NCBI GenBank assembly: GCA_028868855.1 | Contig: JAGWTR010000009.1 | Coordinates: 62,001 to 126,000 of the forward strand | Reading direction: 5' to 3' | From: Burkholderiales bacterium | Lineage (GTDB): Bacteria > Pseudomonadota > Gammaproteobacteria > Burkholderiales > Burkholderiaceae_C | Length of the DNA stretch: 64,000 nucleotides | In this document: in pieces, positions 8,175 through 17,490 of the stretch | Layout of the letters: each line of letters starts with the position of its first letter | How positions within the stretch are numbered: position 1 is the first letter of the stretch | Notes under the pieces: generated by a model | The model's input: the letters and a program-made list of their open reading frames with translations, nothing else | Database searches by the model: none | Told to the model about the DNA's origin: nothing | Position numbers and translations under genes: made by a program

Positions 8175-9806
8175 TCAGCCCCCGGTGCTCTGCTTGAAGG
8201 CCATCACGGCCTGGTTGCGCAGGGTGCGCAGCAAGGACAGGTCTTTATCGCTGATCTGCAAGGTGCCGGCCTGGGCTTTGTCGGCATAGATCAGGCCCAA
8301 CACCATTTCCTTGCCCTGGTGCTTCATGGCCATGGGCAGGAGCAGGAAGGTCGGGGCCTGAATGCGGTCACGAAACCAACCGGGCAGGCGCGTCGTGATG
8401 CCTGCGGCACCGGCGTCAGCAATCAGGGTGTCCACTCCCTTGACGCAAACGGCCGTGAACAAGTCGGCCTGGCCCGAGGTCGGCGGCTTCAAGGGGATCT
8501 GGAAGGTCGACTTCAATTGGTCGCCCCCGTCTCCCAGGCCGATGCGGCCGATCAGCTGCATGGTCTTGGCATCGCGCAGGCAAAAGATCACGCGACGGCA
8601 CTCCAGGGCCCGGTAGATGGTTTCCAGGATCATGCGCAGGATGTCGTTGAGCTTGAAGGAGTCGACCATCGAGTTGGCGATGTCCTGGATGCCACTGGTG
8701 AGCACGCCGGCCGTGTCCTGCGGCACATAGACCTGACCTTCGGTGAGCGCGCCTTCGGCATCGGCCACCGCCAGGCCCAGGGCTTCAGGCGCCGTCCCGT
8801 CGGTCTGGCCCGCATTGGGCGCGTCTACGTAGAAGGTGTCGAGCAGTCGCTCGGCCTGCGCGTTCTGCGGCAATTTCAACTTGAGCGCCTGCGTCAATTC
8901 GGTCAGGCGTTTGCGGGCACGCGCCGCGGCGTCTTGCACCGCATTGAGCGGCAACTCCAGAGACGCCGCGAATTTCTGGTTCAAGGCCACCAGCTGCGCC
9001 CCCAGTTCGGCGGGGTCGGAAAACAACATCGCATCGGCGATTTCATTGGACAGGGTGGCCATCCAGGCGTGGCGCTCAGGGCGCGCCGCCAGGGACCGCT
9101 TGGGCACCTCTCCGGTTGGGGATTTCATCGGGTTCAACAGGGTGTCGGGCAGACCCCAAGTCGCCCCCACGGCCAGACCCAGGTCTTCAAAGCCCATGCC
9201 CAGCACCCTCGATGAGGCCAGGGCCTCGCTCACGGGTTCGGCGTCCGTGCCCGGCTCGGCGCGGGTCATCTGTCGGATCTCGTCGGCGTCTTCCGGCAGG
9301 TAGAACTCCACCAGCAGGCGCCCCAGGTTGCGAAACAGCGCGCCAATGAAGGCTTCTTCGGCATCCTTGGCGTTGATGCACAGCTCGCTGGCCAGCGTCC
9401 CGGCCATCACGGTGCGCAAGAATTCTTCCTGGAGCTGATGGGCATGCTTCTTGTCTTCCATGTGCTCGACCAGCATCAGGGACAAGGCCAGATTGCGCAC
9501 GCCCGCCATGCCAATCAGCGCCACCGCACGCGAGACGGTGCTGATGGGGTCGCTGCCGGCACGCCGGTAATGCGCGGTGTTGATGATGCGCAGCAGCTTC
9601 TGGGTCAGGGCGACGTCCTTGAGAATTTCGTCGCACAGCGCGCTCATGCTCTCGGTCTCGGCATCGGACAGCGCCTGGATGCGCGTCACCGAGGCCGACA
9701 AGGCCGGAAAGTCGCTCTTGTAGCGCATGCGGCGCAGCAGGTAGTCCAGCGTGACGGCCGGGTTGTCTTGCGAGGACTCAAGGGGAACGGTCTGATCAGC
9801 GCGCAT
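8175..9806 (-). CDS. HDOD domain protein with C-terminal GAF domain
   Basis: A 543-aa cytosolic protein. Residues of about 15-260 form an HDOD domain, the catalytically degenerate relative of HD-GYP phosphodiesterases: LLRIINTAHYRR, ISTVSRAVALIGMAGVRNLALSLML and FIGALFRNLGRLLVEFYLP mark the helices. A GAF-like module occupies about 370-540. Such proteins act as protein scaffolds in chemosensory, cell-cycle or c-di-GMP signalling, but no specific partner can be named. No neighbouring gene reveals its role. It lies upstream of trmL. Confidence 0.82.
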   Translation of the reverse strand: MRADQTVPLESSQDNPAVTLDYLLRRMRYKSDFPALSASVTRIQALSDAETESMSALCDEILKDVALTQKLLRIINTAHYRRAGSDPISTVSRAVALIGMAGVRNLALSLMLVEHMEDKKHAHQLQEEFLRTVMAGTLASELCINAKDAEEAFIGALFRNLGRLLVEFYLPEDADEIRQMTRAEPGTDAEPVSEALASSRVLGMGFEDLGLAVGATWGLPDTLLNPMKSPTGEVPKRSLAARPERHAWMATLSNEIADAMLFSDPAELGAQLVALNQKFAASLELPLNAVQDAAARARKRLTELTQALKLKLPQNAQAERLLDTFYVDAPNAGQTDGTAPEALGLAVADAEGALTEGQVYVPQDTAGVLTSGIQDIANSMVDSFKLNDILRMILETIYRALECRRVIFCLRDAKTMQLIGRIGLGDGGDQLKSTFQIPLKPPTSGQADLFTAVCVKGVDTLIADAGAAGITTRLPGWFRDRIQAPTFLLLPMAMKHQGKEMVLGLIYADKAQAGTLQISDKDLSLLRTLRNQAVMAFKQSTGG

Positions 9807-9966
9807 AGAGGGGGGACGAGCAAGTGTGTCTCAACACCACATTGGGCCGCAATTTTCGGGGGACCAAACCTCAAAATATCGGGCGCAAGGCGACTATTCC
9901 TCAGAGCGCGCCGTCGAAAGTGCACCCCTGGCCGCCCCCTGCCCCGATGGAACCCCGCCCGGGGGC

Positions 9967-10857
9967 TCAGGCCGCAACAGCCGCGCCGTGCTGCTCGCTG
10001 CTGCGCAGACCCAGCAAGGCGCGGGCTTCCTGCGGCGAGGCAATAGCACGACCAGTGCGTTTGGCGCATGCGGCCAGGGCCTCGATCAAGGGGCCGTTGC
10101 CGGTGGTGCGCTCGCCGCCCGGCAGGTAGAAGGTGTCTTCCACCCCGGTGCGCAGCATGCCGCCCAGGTCAGCGGTGGCCTGGTGCACGGGCCAGATCTC
10201 GGCACGGCCGATCAGGGTGGTCTGCCAGATCGTGTCGGGCTCACGGTACTTGAGCAGCAGCTTGAGCAGGTCGGCGTCAACGGGCATGCCCGACGCCACG
10301 CCCATCACGAAGTTGTACTCGACGCTGTCGCACATGCCGTTCTTGAGGTACATGCCCACCGAGCGCGCAATGCCCACATCGAAACACTCGAACTCCGGGT
10401 GCGTGCCGGTTTCACGCATCACGTCCAGCATGGCCTTGACCTTGTCGACCTGGTTGTCGAACAGCATGGGCGGCCAGGCCCAGTTGCCGTCGTCCTTGAT
10501 CTTGAGGTAATTGAGGCTGCCCGCATTGCAGGCGGCGATTTCAGGGCGCACGCGGCGGATGCAGGCCACAGGGCCGGAGATGTCGGTGCCGACCACGCCG
10601 GTGGTCAGGTTGATGATGACACCCGGGCAGGCTTCACGGATGGCGGTGTCGATCTCGGCGGCCACTTCGGGGTCCCAGGTAGGGAACTGGCCCAGGCCCG
10701 GCGTTTGCTCGCGCAGGTGCACATGCATGATCGAGGCGCCAGCGTTGAAAGCATCGCGCGCGGCGGCCGCCATCTCGGACGGCGTGACGGGCACGGGATA
10801 CTGCTTGGGGTTGGTCAGGACACCCGTGAGTGCACAGGTGAGGATGGCTTTTTCCAT
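9967..10857 (-). CDS. DUF849 (BKACE) beta-keto acid cleavage enzyme
   Basis: A 296-aa TIM-barrel protein of the DUF849 family, whose founding member Kce condenses a beta-keto acid with acetyl-CoA in lysine fermentation. Visible family features are AILTCALTGVLT at the start, the metal-binding MHVHLRE (His-x-His), INLTTG, EFECFDVG and the late GGMLRTGVEDTFYLPGGE. Zn2+ is the expected cofactor. Its ATG overlaps the stop codon of the carboxylase alpha gene by one base, so it belongs to the acyl-CoA degradation operon, where a lyase step is otherwise missing. The substrate is unknown; a role in the last cleavage of that pathway is my inference. Confidence 0.85.
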   Translation of the reverse strand: MEKAILTCALTGVLTNPKQYPVPVTPSEMAAAARDAFNAGASIMHVHLREQTPGLGQFPTWDPEVAAEIDTAIREACPGVIINLTTGVVGTDISGPVACIRRVRPEIAACNAGSLNYLKIKDDGNWAWPPMLFDNQVDKVKAMLDVMRETGTHPEFECFDVGIARSVGMYLKNGMCDSVEYNFVMGVASGMPVDADLLKLLLKYREPDTIWQTTLIGRAEIWPVHQATADLGGMLRTGVEDTFYLPGGERTTGNGPLIEALAACAKRTGRAIASPQEARALLGLRSSEQHGAAVAA

Positions 10858-12893
10858 CAGGATTCCTTGGGTTGGGTGTCGCTGTCGATCAGGTCCAGCT
10901 CAATGAGCAGGGACTGGGCTTGCACTTGTTCGCCCACGGCCACGTGAACGGCCTTGACCACGCCCGCTGACTGCGCGCTGAGCCACATTTCCATTTTCAT
11001 GGCCTCGACACTGAGCAGCGGCTGATCGGCCGCCACGGTATCGCCGGGCTTGACCAGCACCTGAGCAATCACGCCGGCCACTGGCGAGACGCCGCGTCGG
11101 GGGTCATTGCCCACTTCCTTGCTGGGCCAGGGCGACACTTCGGTGAAGACAAACGTGGCGCCTTCCATGACCAGATGCAAGGCCGCGTCGATCCACACGG
11201 CCAGCGCGCGCTTTCGCACACCGTCGAACTCGTAGCGCAGCTCGCCCCCGCGTGTTCCGATGCCCCGGCCGCCATTCATGCCCGCCTCATGGCGGATGAC
11301 GCGCAGGGTCTGAGCCGCACCGTCATGCCCGGTCTGCACGCTCACGCCACCATCCTGGTCGGGATTGACACGCAGCTGTTGCTGCGCACCATCACTGCCC
11401 AGCGTCAACTCATAGCTGGTGACGCTGATGGAGCGCAGCAGCGCGGGGCTGTCGCCGGCATGCAAACGGCCCTCCAACGCATGCAAGGCGGCAGCGATGA
11501 CCCAGGCCTCTTGCGTGGGCTGTGGCCGCTGCAGGAGCGGCGCCTGATCCAAGGCCCACTGGTCGATCAAGGCCGTGGTCATGGCCCCGCAGCGGAACTG
11601 CGGCGTGTCGATCAGGTCACGCAGAAAGCGCCCGTTGTTGCGAAGCCCCAGCAACGGCGCATCGTCCAGCGTGGCGATCAGACGGCGGATGGCGTCATCG
11701 CGGTCGCGACCGTGCACGACGAGCTTGGCCACCATGGGGTCGTAAAAGGGCGTGACCTCTCCGCCCTCACGAATGCCATCGTCGATGCGCACACCCTCCA
11801 ACAGCGCACGCTCTGGGCGCCACCAGCGGATGGCGCCGGTCTGCGGGGCGAAGTCGGCGTAGGGATCTTCGGTATACAGCCGCGCCTCGATGGCGTGGCC
11901 GCTGAGATGGATGTCGTCTTGCTTGAGGGGCAGGGGCTGGCCGGCGGCCACGCGCAACTGCCATTCCACCAGGTCCAGGCCTGCGATCATCTCGGTCACT
12001 GGGTGCTCGACCTGCAAGCGGGTGTTCATCTCCAGGAAGTAGTAATTCAAGTCCGGATCGACGATGAACTCGATGGTGCCGGCCCCTCGGTAGCCGATCG
12101 CCAGCGCGGCGGCCACGGCATCGCGACCCATGTTGGCGCGCATGGCCTCGCTCACGATGGGCGACGGCGCTTCTTCGATCACTTTTTGACGTCGGCGCTG
12201 CGCACTGCAATCGCGCTCGCCGATGTAGACGGCGTGGCCATGCGCATCGGCAAACACCTGGATCTCGATGTGGCGCCCGTTTTCAATCAGGCGCTCCAAC
12301 ATCAGGGTGCCGTCGCCAAAGGCGCTCTGCGCCTCCCGGCGAGCGCTGACAATGGCCTGGGCCACTTCGCTGCGGGTGTGCACCAGACGCATGCCGCGCC
12401 CGCCTCCCCCGCTGACGGCCTTGACCAGCAGCGGAAAGCCCAACTTCTCGGCCTCTTTGATGAGGTGCTCATCGTCCTGCTCGGCGCCAAGATACCCCGG
12501 GGCCGTGGGCACCTTGGCCTCGATCATCAGCTTCTTGGCGCGCGCCTTGTCACCCATGGCGTGGATGGCCGCAGGCGGTGGGCCAATGAAGATCACCCCG
12601 GCATCCGCGCAGGCTTGGGCGAATGCCTCGTTCTCTGACAGGAACCCATAGCCGGGGTGAATGGCGTTGGCTCCGGTCTTGCGCGCGGCTTCCAGCAAGA
12701 CCTCGATGCGCAGATAGGACTCTGAGGCAGGCGAGGCACCGATGTGCACGGCCTCATCGGCCAGGTCGATATGCGGCGCTTGCGCGTCGGCATCACTGTA
12801 GACGGCCACGGTGCGATAACCCAGCTTGCGTGCGGTGCGGATGACGCGACACGCAATTTCACCGCGATTGGCAATCAGTATTTTCTTGATCAT
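10857..12893 (-). CDS. Acyl-CoA carboxylase alpha subunit (biotin carboxylase plus biotin carrier)
   Basis: A 678-aa subunit of the methylcrotonyl/geranyl/propionyl-CoA carboxylase class. The N-terminal biotin carboxylase domain opens MIKKILIANRGEIACRVIRT, has the ATP-grasp loop GGGGRGMR and the MNTRLQVEHPVTE active-site segment. The C-terminal carrier domain bears EAMKMEM with the biotinylated lysine near residue 633. An upstream in-frame extension to 13010 would overlap the hydratase gene, so I use the ATG at 12893, 7 bp after that gene. The beta partner is encoded at 14902-16512. Substrate assignment depends on the beta subunit. Confidence 0.93.
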   Translation of the reverse strand: MIKKILIANRGEIACRVIRTARKLGYRTVAVYSDADAQAPHIDLADEAVHIGASPASESYLRIEVLLEAARKTGANAIHPGYGFLSENEAFAQACADAGVIFIGPPPAAIHAMGDKARAKKLMIEAKVPTAPGYLGAEQDDEHLIKEAEKLGFPLLVKAVSGGGGRGMRLVHTRSEVAQAIVSARREAQSAFGDGTLMLERLIENGRHIEIQVFADAHGHAVYIGERDCSAQRRRQKVIEEAPSPIVSEAMRANMGRDAVAAALAIGYRGAGTIEFIVDPDLNYYFLEMNTRLQVEHPVTEMIAGLDLVEWQLRVAAGQPLPLKQDDIHLSGHAIEARLYTEDPYADFAPQTGAIRWWRPERALLEGVRIDDGIREGGEVTPFYDPMVAKLVVHGRDRDDAIRRLIATLDDAPLLGLRNNGRFLRDLIDTPQFRCGAMTTALIDQWALDQAPLLQRPQPTQEAWVIAAALHALEGRLHAGDSPALLRSISVTSYELTLGSDGAQQQLRVNPDQDGGVSVQTGHDGAAQTLRVIRHEAGMNGGRGIGTRGGELRYEFDGVRKRALAVWIDAALHLVMEGATFVFTEVSPWPSKEVGNDPRRGVSPVAGVIAQVLVKPGDTVAADQPLLSVEAMKMEMWLSAQSAGVVKAVHVAVGEQVQAQSLLIELDLIDSDTQPKES

Positions 12894-12900
12894 CGGGGCC

Positions 12901-13722
12901 TCAGCTCTCTGCGGGAAACCAACTGGGCTTGCGCTTTTGCATGAACGCCGCCGTGCCTTCTTGGCCCTCGTCGCTTTGAATGGCGCGTGAGAACATCGCG
13001 GCGGCATCATCGATCAGGCCCTGCGGCTCTTCAAACCGCGAGCGCGCCAGCAATCTCTTGGTGGCCGCGATCGCACCGGGCGCGCAGCCCATGATGCGTG
13101 TCACCACGCGGCGCAAGGCCCCGTCCAGGCTGGCTGCATCGGCGTGCACTTCATGCACCAAGCGCAGCGTCAGTGCTTCGTCGGCCTCGACCTTACCCCC
13201 CGTCACGGCCAGTCGCTTGGCTTCGGCATAGCCGATGCGCTCGACCAGGAAGGGCGCGATCTGCGCGGGGAGAATGCCCAAGGAGGTCTCGGGCAGACGA
13301 AAGACCACGCTGGTCGACGCGAGGGTCACGTCGGACACGCACACCAGGCCAAAGCCGCCGCCCATCACCGACCCTTCCAACACGGTGATGATGGGCAAGG
13401 TGCTGCGCGCATAAGCCAGGCAGAGCTGACCGAAGCGCGCGTTGACATCCGAGATCGCATCGGCTGCGCCGGAAGCCACGCGCATGCGGGCCTGGGCCAT
13501 GTCGGAAATATCGCCACCCGCGCAGAAGTGGCCTCCCGCGCCACGCAGCACGAGCACGCGCACGCCGGGGTCGGCTTCGGCGCTGTCCAGCACCTCGGTC
13601 AGCTCGCCCACCATGTCCATCGACATGGCATTGCGCACTTCTGGCCGGTTCAGCCAGATGGTCAGCACGCCGGCCTCGTGTTCAAGCTTGAGCGTCTTGG
13701 TTGTAGAGCTTGGCGCGGCCAT
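12901..13722 (-). CDS. Enoyl-CoA hydratase/isomerase family protein (glutaconyl-CoA hydratase type)
   Basis: A 273-aa crotonase-fold enzyme with the oxyanion-hole segments HFCAGGDISDM and LEGSVMGGGFGLVCVSDVTLAS. In this operon it would hydrate the carboxylated enoyl-CoA, namely 3-methylglutaconyl-CoA (leucine route) or isohexenyl-glutaconyl-CoA (acyclic terpene route). An upstream in-frame TTG at 13728 overlaps the dehydrogenase stop codon; the ATG at 13722 is preferred. Exact substrate is inferred from context only. Confidence 0.85.
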   Translation of the reverse strand: MAAPSSTTKTLKLEHEAGVLTIWLNRPEVRNAMSMDMVGELTEVLDSAEADPGVRVLVLRGAGGHFCAGGDISDMAQARMRVASGAADAISDVNARFGQLCLAYARSTLPIITVLEGSVMGGGFGLVCVSDVTLASTSVVFRLPETSLGILPAQIAPFLVERIGYAEAKRLAVTGGKVEADEALTLRLVHEVHADAASLDGALRRVVTRIMGCAPGAIAATKRLLARSRFEEPQGLIDDAAAMFSRAIQSDEGQEGTAAFMQKRKPSWFPAES

Positions 13723-13724
13723 GA

Positions 13725-14879
13725 TCAACGCGCCTTCTTGGGCAAGGTGCCTTCAAGCTTGGCGATGATGCCCAGCATGATTTCGTCGGCGCCGCCACCG
13801 ATGGACACCAAGCGGCCATCGCGGAAGGCCTGTGCCAGCGGGTTGTCCCAGGTGAAGCCCATGCCACCCCAGTACTGCAAACAGCTGTCAGCCACCTCTC
13901 GCACCAGGCGGCCGCACTTGAGTTTGGCCATCGAAGCCAGACGCGTCACGTCCTTGCCGGCCACGTAGTCTTCGACGGCGCGGTAGGTGAGCGAGCGCAG
14001 CAGTTCGACTTCGGTGCGCAGCTCGGCCAGGCGAAAGTGGATGACCTGGTTGTTGATCAGCGGCGTGCCGAAGGTGTGGCGTTCCTTGCAGTAGGCAATG
14101 GTCTGGTCAATCAGGCGGTCCATCATCAGCAGCGAGTTGGCGGCGCCGTAGAGGCGCTCTTCCTGGAACTGCAGCATCTGCATCATGAAACCCGTGCCTT
14201 CGACGCCGATCAGGTTGCGCTTGGGCACGCGGACGTTGTCGAAGAACAGCTGCGCGGTGTCGGAGGCGCGCATGCCCAGCTTGTCGATCTTCTGACGCTC
14301 GATGCCTTTGGCGTCCATCGGCACGATGATCAGGGACTTGTTCTCGTGAACCTTGCCTTCCGAGGTGTTGGCCAGCAAACAGCACCAATCGGCCTGCAAG
14401 CCGTTGGTGATCCACATCTTGGAGCCATTGATGACGTAATCATCCCCATCGGACTTGGCCGTGGTCTTGAGGGCCGCCACGTCCGATCCGCCACCGACTT
14501 CGCTCACCGCAATGCAACCGACCATGTCGCCGGCGATCGCAGGGGCCAGGTACTCACGCTTGAGCTCGTCCGAGCCGAAGCGGTGCAGTGCCGGGGTGCA
14601 CATGTCGGTCTGCACACCAATGGCCAGGGGCACGCCGCCGCAGTTGGCGACCCCAAAGGCCTCGGACGCCACCGCGGCATACGAGAAGTCCAAGCCCATG
14701 CCGCCGTAGGCGGTGTCGTACTTGATGCCCAGCAGGCCAAGCGTGCCCAGCTTCTTGAACACCTCGTGAGCGGGAAAAGCGCCGGCCTTTTCCCACTCGG
14801 CGCAGTGCGGGTTGATCTCGTTTTCAACGAAGCGCTTGACGGTGTCGGCCAGAGCGATGTGTTCGGGGGTGAATTGCAT
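13725..14879 (-). CDS. Acyl-CoA dehydrogenase (AtuD/isovaleryl-CoA dehydrogenase class)
   Basis: A 384-aa FAD-dependent dehydrogenase. It begins MQFTPEHIALADTVKRFVEN and continues INPHCAEWEKAGAFPAHEVFKK, which I recall as closer to citronellyl-CoA dehydrogenase AtuD than to isovaleryl-CoA dehydrogenase. The FAD/substrate segment CIAVSEVGGGSDVAALKT and the C-terminal QYWGGMGFTWDNPLAQAFRDGR with the ADEI motif are present. It oxidises a branched acyl-CoA ahead of carboxylation. It lies 22 bp after the carboxylase beta gene and is followed at once by the hydratase. Confidence 0.9.
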   Translation of the reverse strand: MQFTPEHIALADTVKRFVENEINPHCAEWEKAGAFPAHEVFKKLGTLGLLGIKYDTAYGGMGLDFSYAAVASEAFGVANCGGVPLAIGVQTDMCTPALHRFGSDELKREYLAPAIAGDMVGCIAVSEVGGGSDVAALKTTAKSDGDDYVINGSKMWITNGLQADWCCLLANTSEGKVHENKSLIIVPMDAKGIERQKIDKLGMRASDTAQLFFDNVRVPKRNLIGVEGTGFMMQMLQFQEERLYGAANSLLMMDRLIDQTIAYCKERHTFGTPLINNQVIHFRLAELRTEVELLRSLTYRAVEDYVAGKDVTRLASMAKLKCGRLVREVADSCLQYWGGMGFTWDNPLAQAFRDGRLVSIGGGADEIMLGIIAKLEGTLPKKAR

Positions 14880-14901
14880 GGAGGGTCTCCGTGAAATGGA
14901 T

Positions 14902-16512
14902 TTACAGGCGCGCCACGCCGAAGGTGTTCGGGCGCAGGCTGCGCTGGTCGGCTTCTTTCGCCAGGTCCAGGCACAGCGAGAGCACGCGGCGCGTGTCGCG
15001 CGGATCGATGACCCCGTCGTCCCAGAGGCGGGCGGTGCCAAACAGCACATTGGACTCGTCATCCAAACGCTGGCGCATCACATCGGACATGCCCTTGAGC
15101 ATGTCTTCATTGACGGCATGGCCGGCGCGCTCCATCTTGGTTCGCGTGATGATGTCCATCACCTTGGCCGCCTGCGCGCCGCCCATCACGGCGGTGCGCG
15201 CCGAGGGCCACGAGAAAATGAAGCGCGGATCAAAACCACGCCCGCACATGCCGTAGTTGCCGGCGCCAAACGAGCCGCCCAGCACGATGGTGAACTTGGG
15301 CACCCGCGCATTGGCCACGGCCTGAATCATCTTGGCGCCGTGCTTGATGGCGCCAGCGCGCTCCGCCGCCGTGCCCACCATGTAGCCGGTGGTGTTCTGC
15401 AGGAACAGCAAGGGCGTGCCACTCTGGTCGCACAATTGGATGAACTGCGCCGCCTTGGTCGAACCATTGGGGTGAATAGGGCCGTTGTTGCCCAGGATGC
15501 CGACCAGGTGCCCGTTGATGCGCGCGTGGCCGCACAAGGTCTCGGGCGCGTAGCTGGCCTTGAATTCCAGGAAGTCCGAGCCGTCAACGATGCGGGCGAT
15601 CACCTCGCGAGTGTCAAAGGGTTCACGGTCATCGGCGGGGATGCACGCCAGCAATTCTTCCTCGCTGTAGAGAGGCGCGGGGACCGCCACCGCCACCGGG
15701 GCGCTGTCCCATTGCAGCTTGTCGACCAGCTCGCGGGTCAAGGCCAGCGCGTGCGCGTCATCTTCGCAAAAATACTCGCCCAGGCCCGTCACTTCGGCGT
15801 GCATCTGCGCACCGCCCAGGGCCTCATCGGTGGCGTCTTCGCCAATGGCGGCCTTCACCAAGGGTGGGCCAGCCAGGTAGATGCTGGAGCGGTCGCGCAC
15901 CAACACCACGTAGTCCGACAAGCCAGGCAAGTAAGCGCCGCCCGCCGTGGACGATCCATGCACCACGGCGATCTGCGGAATGCCCATGGCAGACAGGCGC
16001 GCCTGGTTGGCAAAGCTGCGTCCACCTTCCACAAAAATCTCGCTTTGGTACATCAGGTTGGCGCCCCCACTCTCCACCAGGCAGATCAGGGGCAACTTGT
16101 TTTCACGCGCGACATCTTGCGCACGCAGCCCCTTGCGCAACCCCATGGGCGAGACCGTGCCACCCTTGAGGGCACTGTCACTGGCGGTGACCAGGCAGCG
16201 TTTTCCAGCCACCACACCAATGCCGATGATGGAGCCGCCACCCAGCACGGTTTTCTTGCCATCGTCGTCGTGCATGCCCAGGCCGGCCAGGGTGCTCAGT
16301 TCCAGAAAAGGCGAGTCGCGATCGAGCAGACGGGCCACGCGCTCACGTGGAAGCAACTGGCCGCGCTTTTCAAACTTATCGCGCTTGGCGGCCGATTCGC
16401 GGCGCACCTGTTGTTCCAGGTTTTGCACCTTGGCCAGGCGCTCGGTCATGCGCTGGACGTTGGCCTGGAACGCGGCAGATTTGGGGTTCAGGGCAGAACG
16501 CAAGGCTGGCAT
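14902..16512 (-). CDS. Acyl-CoA carboxylase beta subunit (geranyl-/methylcrotonyl-CoA type)
   Basis: A 536-aa carboxyltransferase subunit with two crotonase-fold halves: the N-terminal ESGGANLMYQSE and HGSSTAGGAYLPGLSDY, and the C-terminal GNNGPIHPNG, FLQNTTGYMVG and GGSFGAGNYGMCGRGFDP. Methylcrotonyl-CoA carboxylases, as I recall them, carry NNGVLFS where this protein has NNGPIHP; a Gly/Pro-rich pocket there is associated with the longer geranyl-CoA substrate. It pairs with the alpha subunit at 10857-12893. Substrate is therefore probably a cis-geranyl-CoA-like or related branched acyl-CoA, but 3-methylcrotonyl-CoA remains possible. Confidence 0.88.
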   Translation of the reverse strand: MPALRSALNPKSAAFQANVQRMTERLAKVQNLEQQVRRESAAKRDKFEKRGQLLPRERVARLLDRDSPFLELSTLAGLGMHDDDGKKTVLGGGSIIGIGVVAGKRCLVTASDSALKGGTVSPMGLRKGLRAQDVARENKLPLICLVESGGANLMYQSEIFVEGGRSFANQARLSAMGIPQIAVVHGSSTAGGAYLPGLSDYVVLVRDRSSIYLAGPPLVKAAIGEDATDEALGGAQMHAEVTGLGEYFCEDDAHALALTRELVDKLQWDSAPVAVAVPAPLYSEEELLACIPADDREPFDTREVIARIVDGSDFLEFKASYAPETLCGHARINGHLVGILGNNGPIHPNGSTKAAQFIQLCDQSGTPLLFLQNTTGYMVGTAAERAGAIKHGAKMIQAVANARVPKFTIVLGGSFGAGNYGMCGRGFDPRFIFSWPSARTAVMGGAQAAKVMDIITRTKMERAGHAVNEDMLKGMSDVMRQRLDDESNVLFGTARLWDDGVIDPRDTRRVLSLCLDLAKEADQRSLRPNTFGVARL

Positions 16513-16514
16513 GG

Positions 16515-17453
16515 TCAGGCTTTCCCGGCTTGTTGATCTTGTTGGGCGATGTCTTTCAACACCTGCGGCACGCTGGCGCGGTGGAAGCCGTCATACGTCG
16601 GCGCGGACTTGCCCCCCATCATGGGCCAGGTCGCGCTGTGCAGCGGTGCACCGCCGTCGATCTGCAAGGTGACCCCGGTGATGAAACTGGCGCCCGGGCT
16701 GAGCAGGAAGCAGATCGCGGCACTGACCTCGGCCTCCAAACCCAGGCGACGCAGCGGCAACTGGTCTTTCAGACCCCGAATGATGCCGGCCATCGCGGGG
16801 CCATAGGCATCCATGCCGCTGGAGGCAATCCAGCCGGGGGCCACCGCGTTGACGCGCACACTCGCACCGGCCCATTCAAAGGCGGCAGTCTTGGTGAGAT
16901 TGGCCATGCCCGCGCGGGCCGCACCCGAGTGCGCCATGCCCGGCATGCCGTTCCACATGTCGGCCGTCATGTTGACCACCGCGCCACCGCCGTGCTTTTG
17001 CATCGACTGCAAAAACACCTCCCGCATCATCAGGAAACCGCCGGTGAGGTTGTTAGCCACCACCGCGTCAAAGCCACGCTTGGAGATCGCCTCCAGGGGC
17101 GAGGGGAACTGGCCGCCCGCGTTGTTGACCAGGCCATGGATGCGACCATGCTTGGCCACCATCACCGCCACGGCGGCTTTCACCGCCTCCTCGTCACGGA
17201 TGTCGAACGCCTGGGTGTCGACCAGGCCCCCATCTTCAGTGATTTCCGCAGCCACCTTGGTCAGCTTCTCGACCGTGCGCCCGGTTAGGATGACGGTGGC
17301 GCCCAGGGCTGCCAATTCATGCGCCACGCATCGGCCAATCCCGCTGCCACCACCGGTGATGACGTGCACCTGCCCCTTGAACAAGCCCGGCCGCAACACG
17401 CTGGCATAGCCACTGACAGGGTCTACGGAAGTGTCGGGGCGGGGAAGTTGCAT
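16515..17453 (-). CDS. Short-chain dehydrogenase/reductase
   Basis: A 312-aa SDR with the cofactor motif TGGGSGIG, NNAGG, and a C-terminal GVTLQIDGG. The usual active-site Tyr-x-x-x-Lys is not obvious: the expected position reads HSGAARAGMANLTK, so the catalytic Tyr seems replaced by Gly or Ala, as in 2,4-dienoyl-CoA reductase-like SDRs. It is the first gene of the acyl-CoA operon and resembles the SDRs (AtuB/AtuG) of acyclic terpene clusters. The ATG at 17453 is used because the longer frame reads through the promoter/operator region. Its stop is 2 bp before the beta-subunit ATG. Confidence 0.85.
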   Translation of the reverse strand: MQLPRPDTSVDPVSGYASVLRPGLFKGQVHVITGGGSGIGRCVAHELAALGATVILTGRTVEKLTKVAAEITEDGGLVDTQAFDIRDEEAVKAAVAVMVAKHGRIHGLVNNAGGQFPSPLEAISKRGFDAVVANNLTGGFLMMREVFLQSMQKHGGGAVVNMTADMWNGMPGMAHSGAARAGMANLTKTAAFEWAGASVRVNAVAPGWIASSGMDAYGPAMAGIIRGLKDQLPLRRLGLEAEVSAAICFLLSPGASFITGVTLQIDGGAPLHSATWPMMGGKSAPTYDGFHRASVPQVLKDIAQQDQQAGKA

Positions 17454-17490
17454 GGGGCGGCCTTCAATAATCGGTTTACTCAGCCTGACC

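Noticed and set aside
9807-9966. GC-rich inverted repeat (GCCCCC ... GGGGGC) after the DUF849 gene as a terminator
   Set aside because: No T-run follows on the minus strand and the arms are short G/C runs likely by chance.
12894-13010. N-terminal extension of the carboxylase alpha subunit
   Set aside because: It reads MMPPRCSHAPFKATRAKKARR, overlaps the hydratase gene and lacks homology; the family start MIKKILIANRGE lies at 12893.
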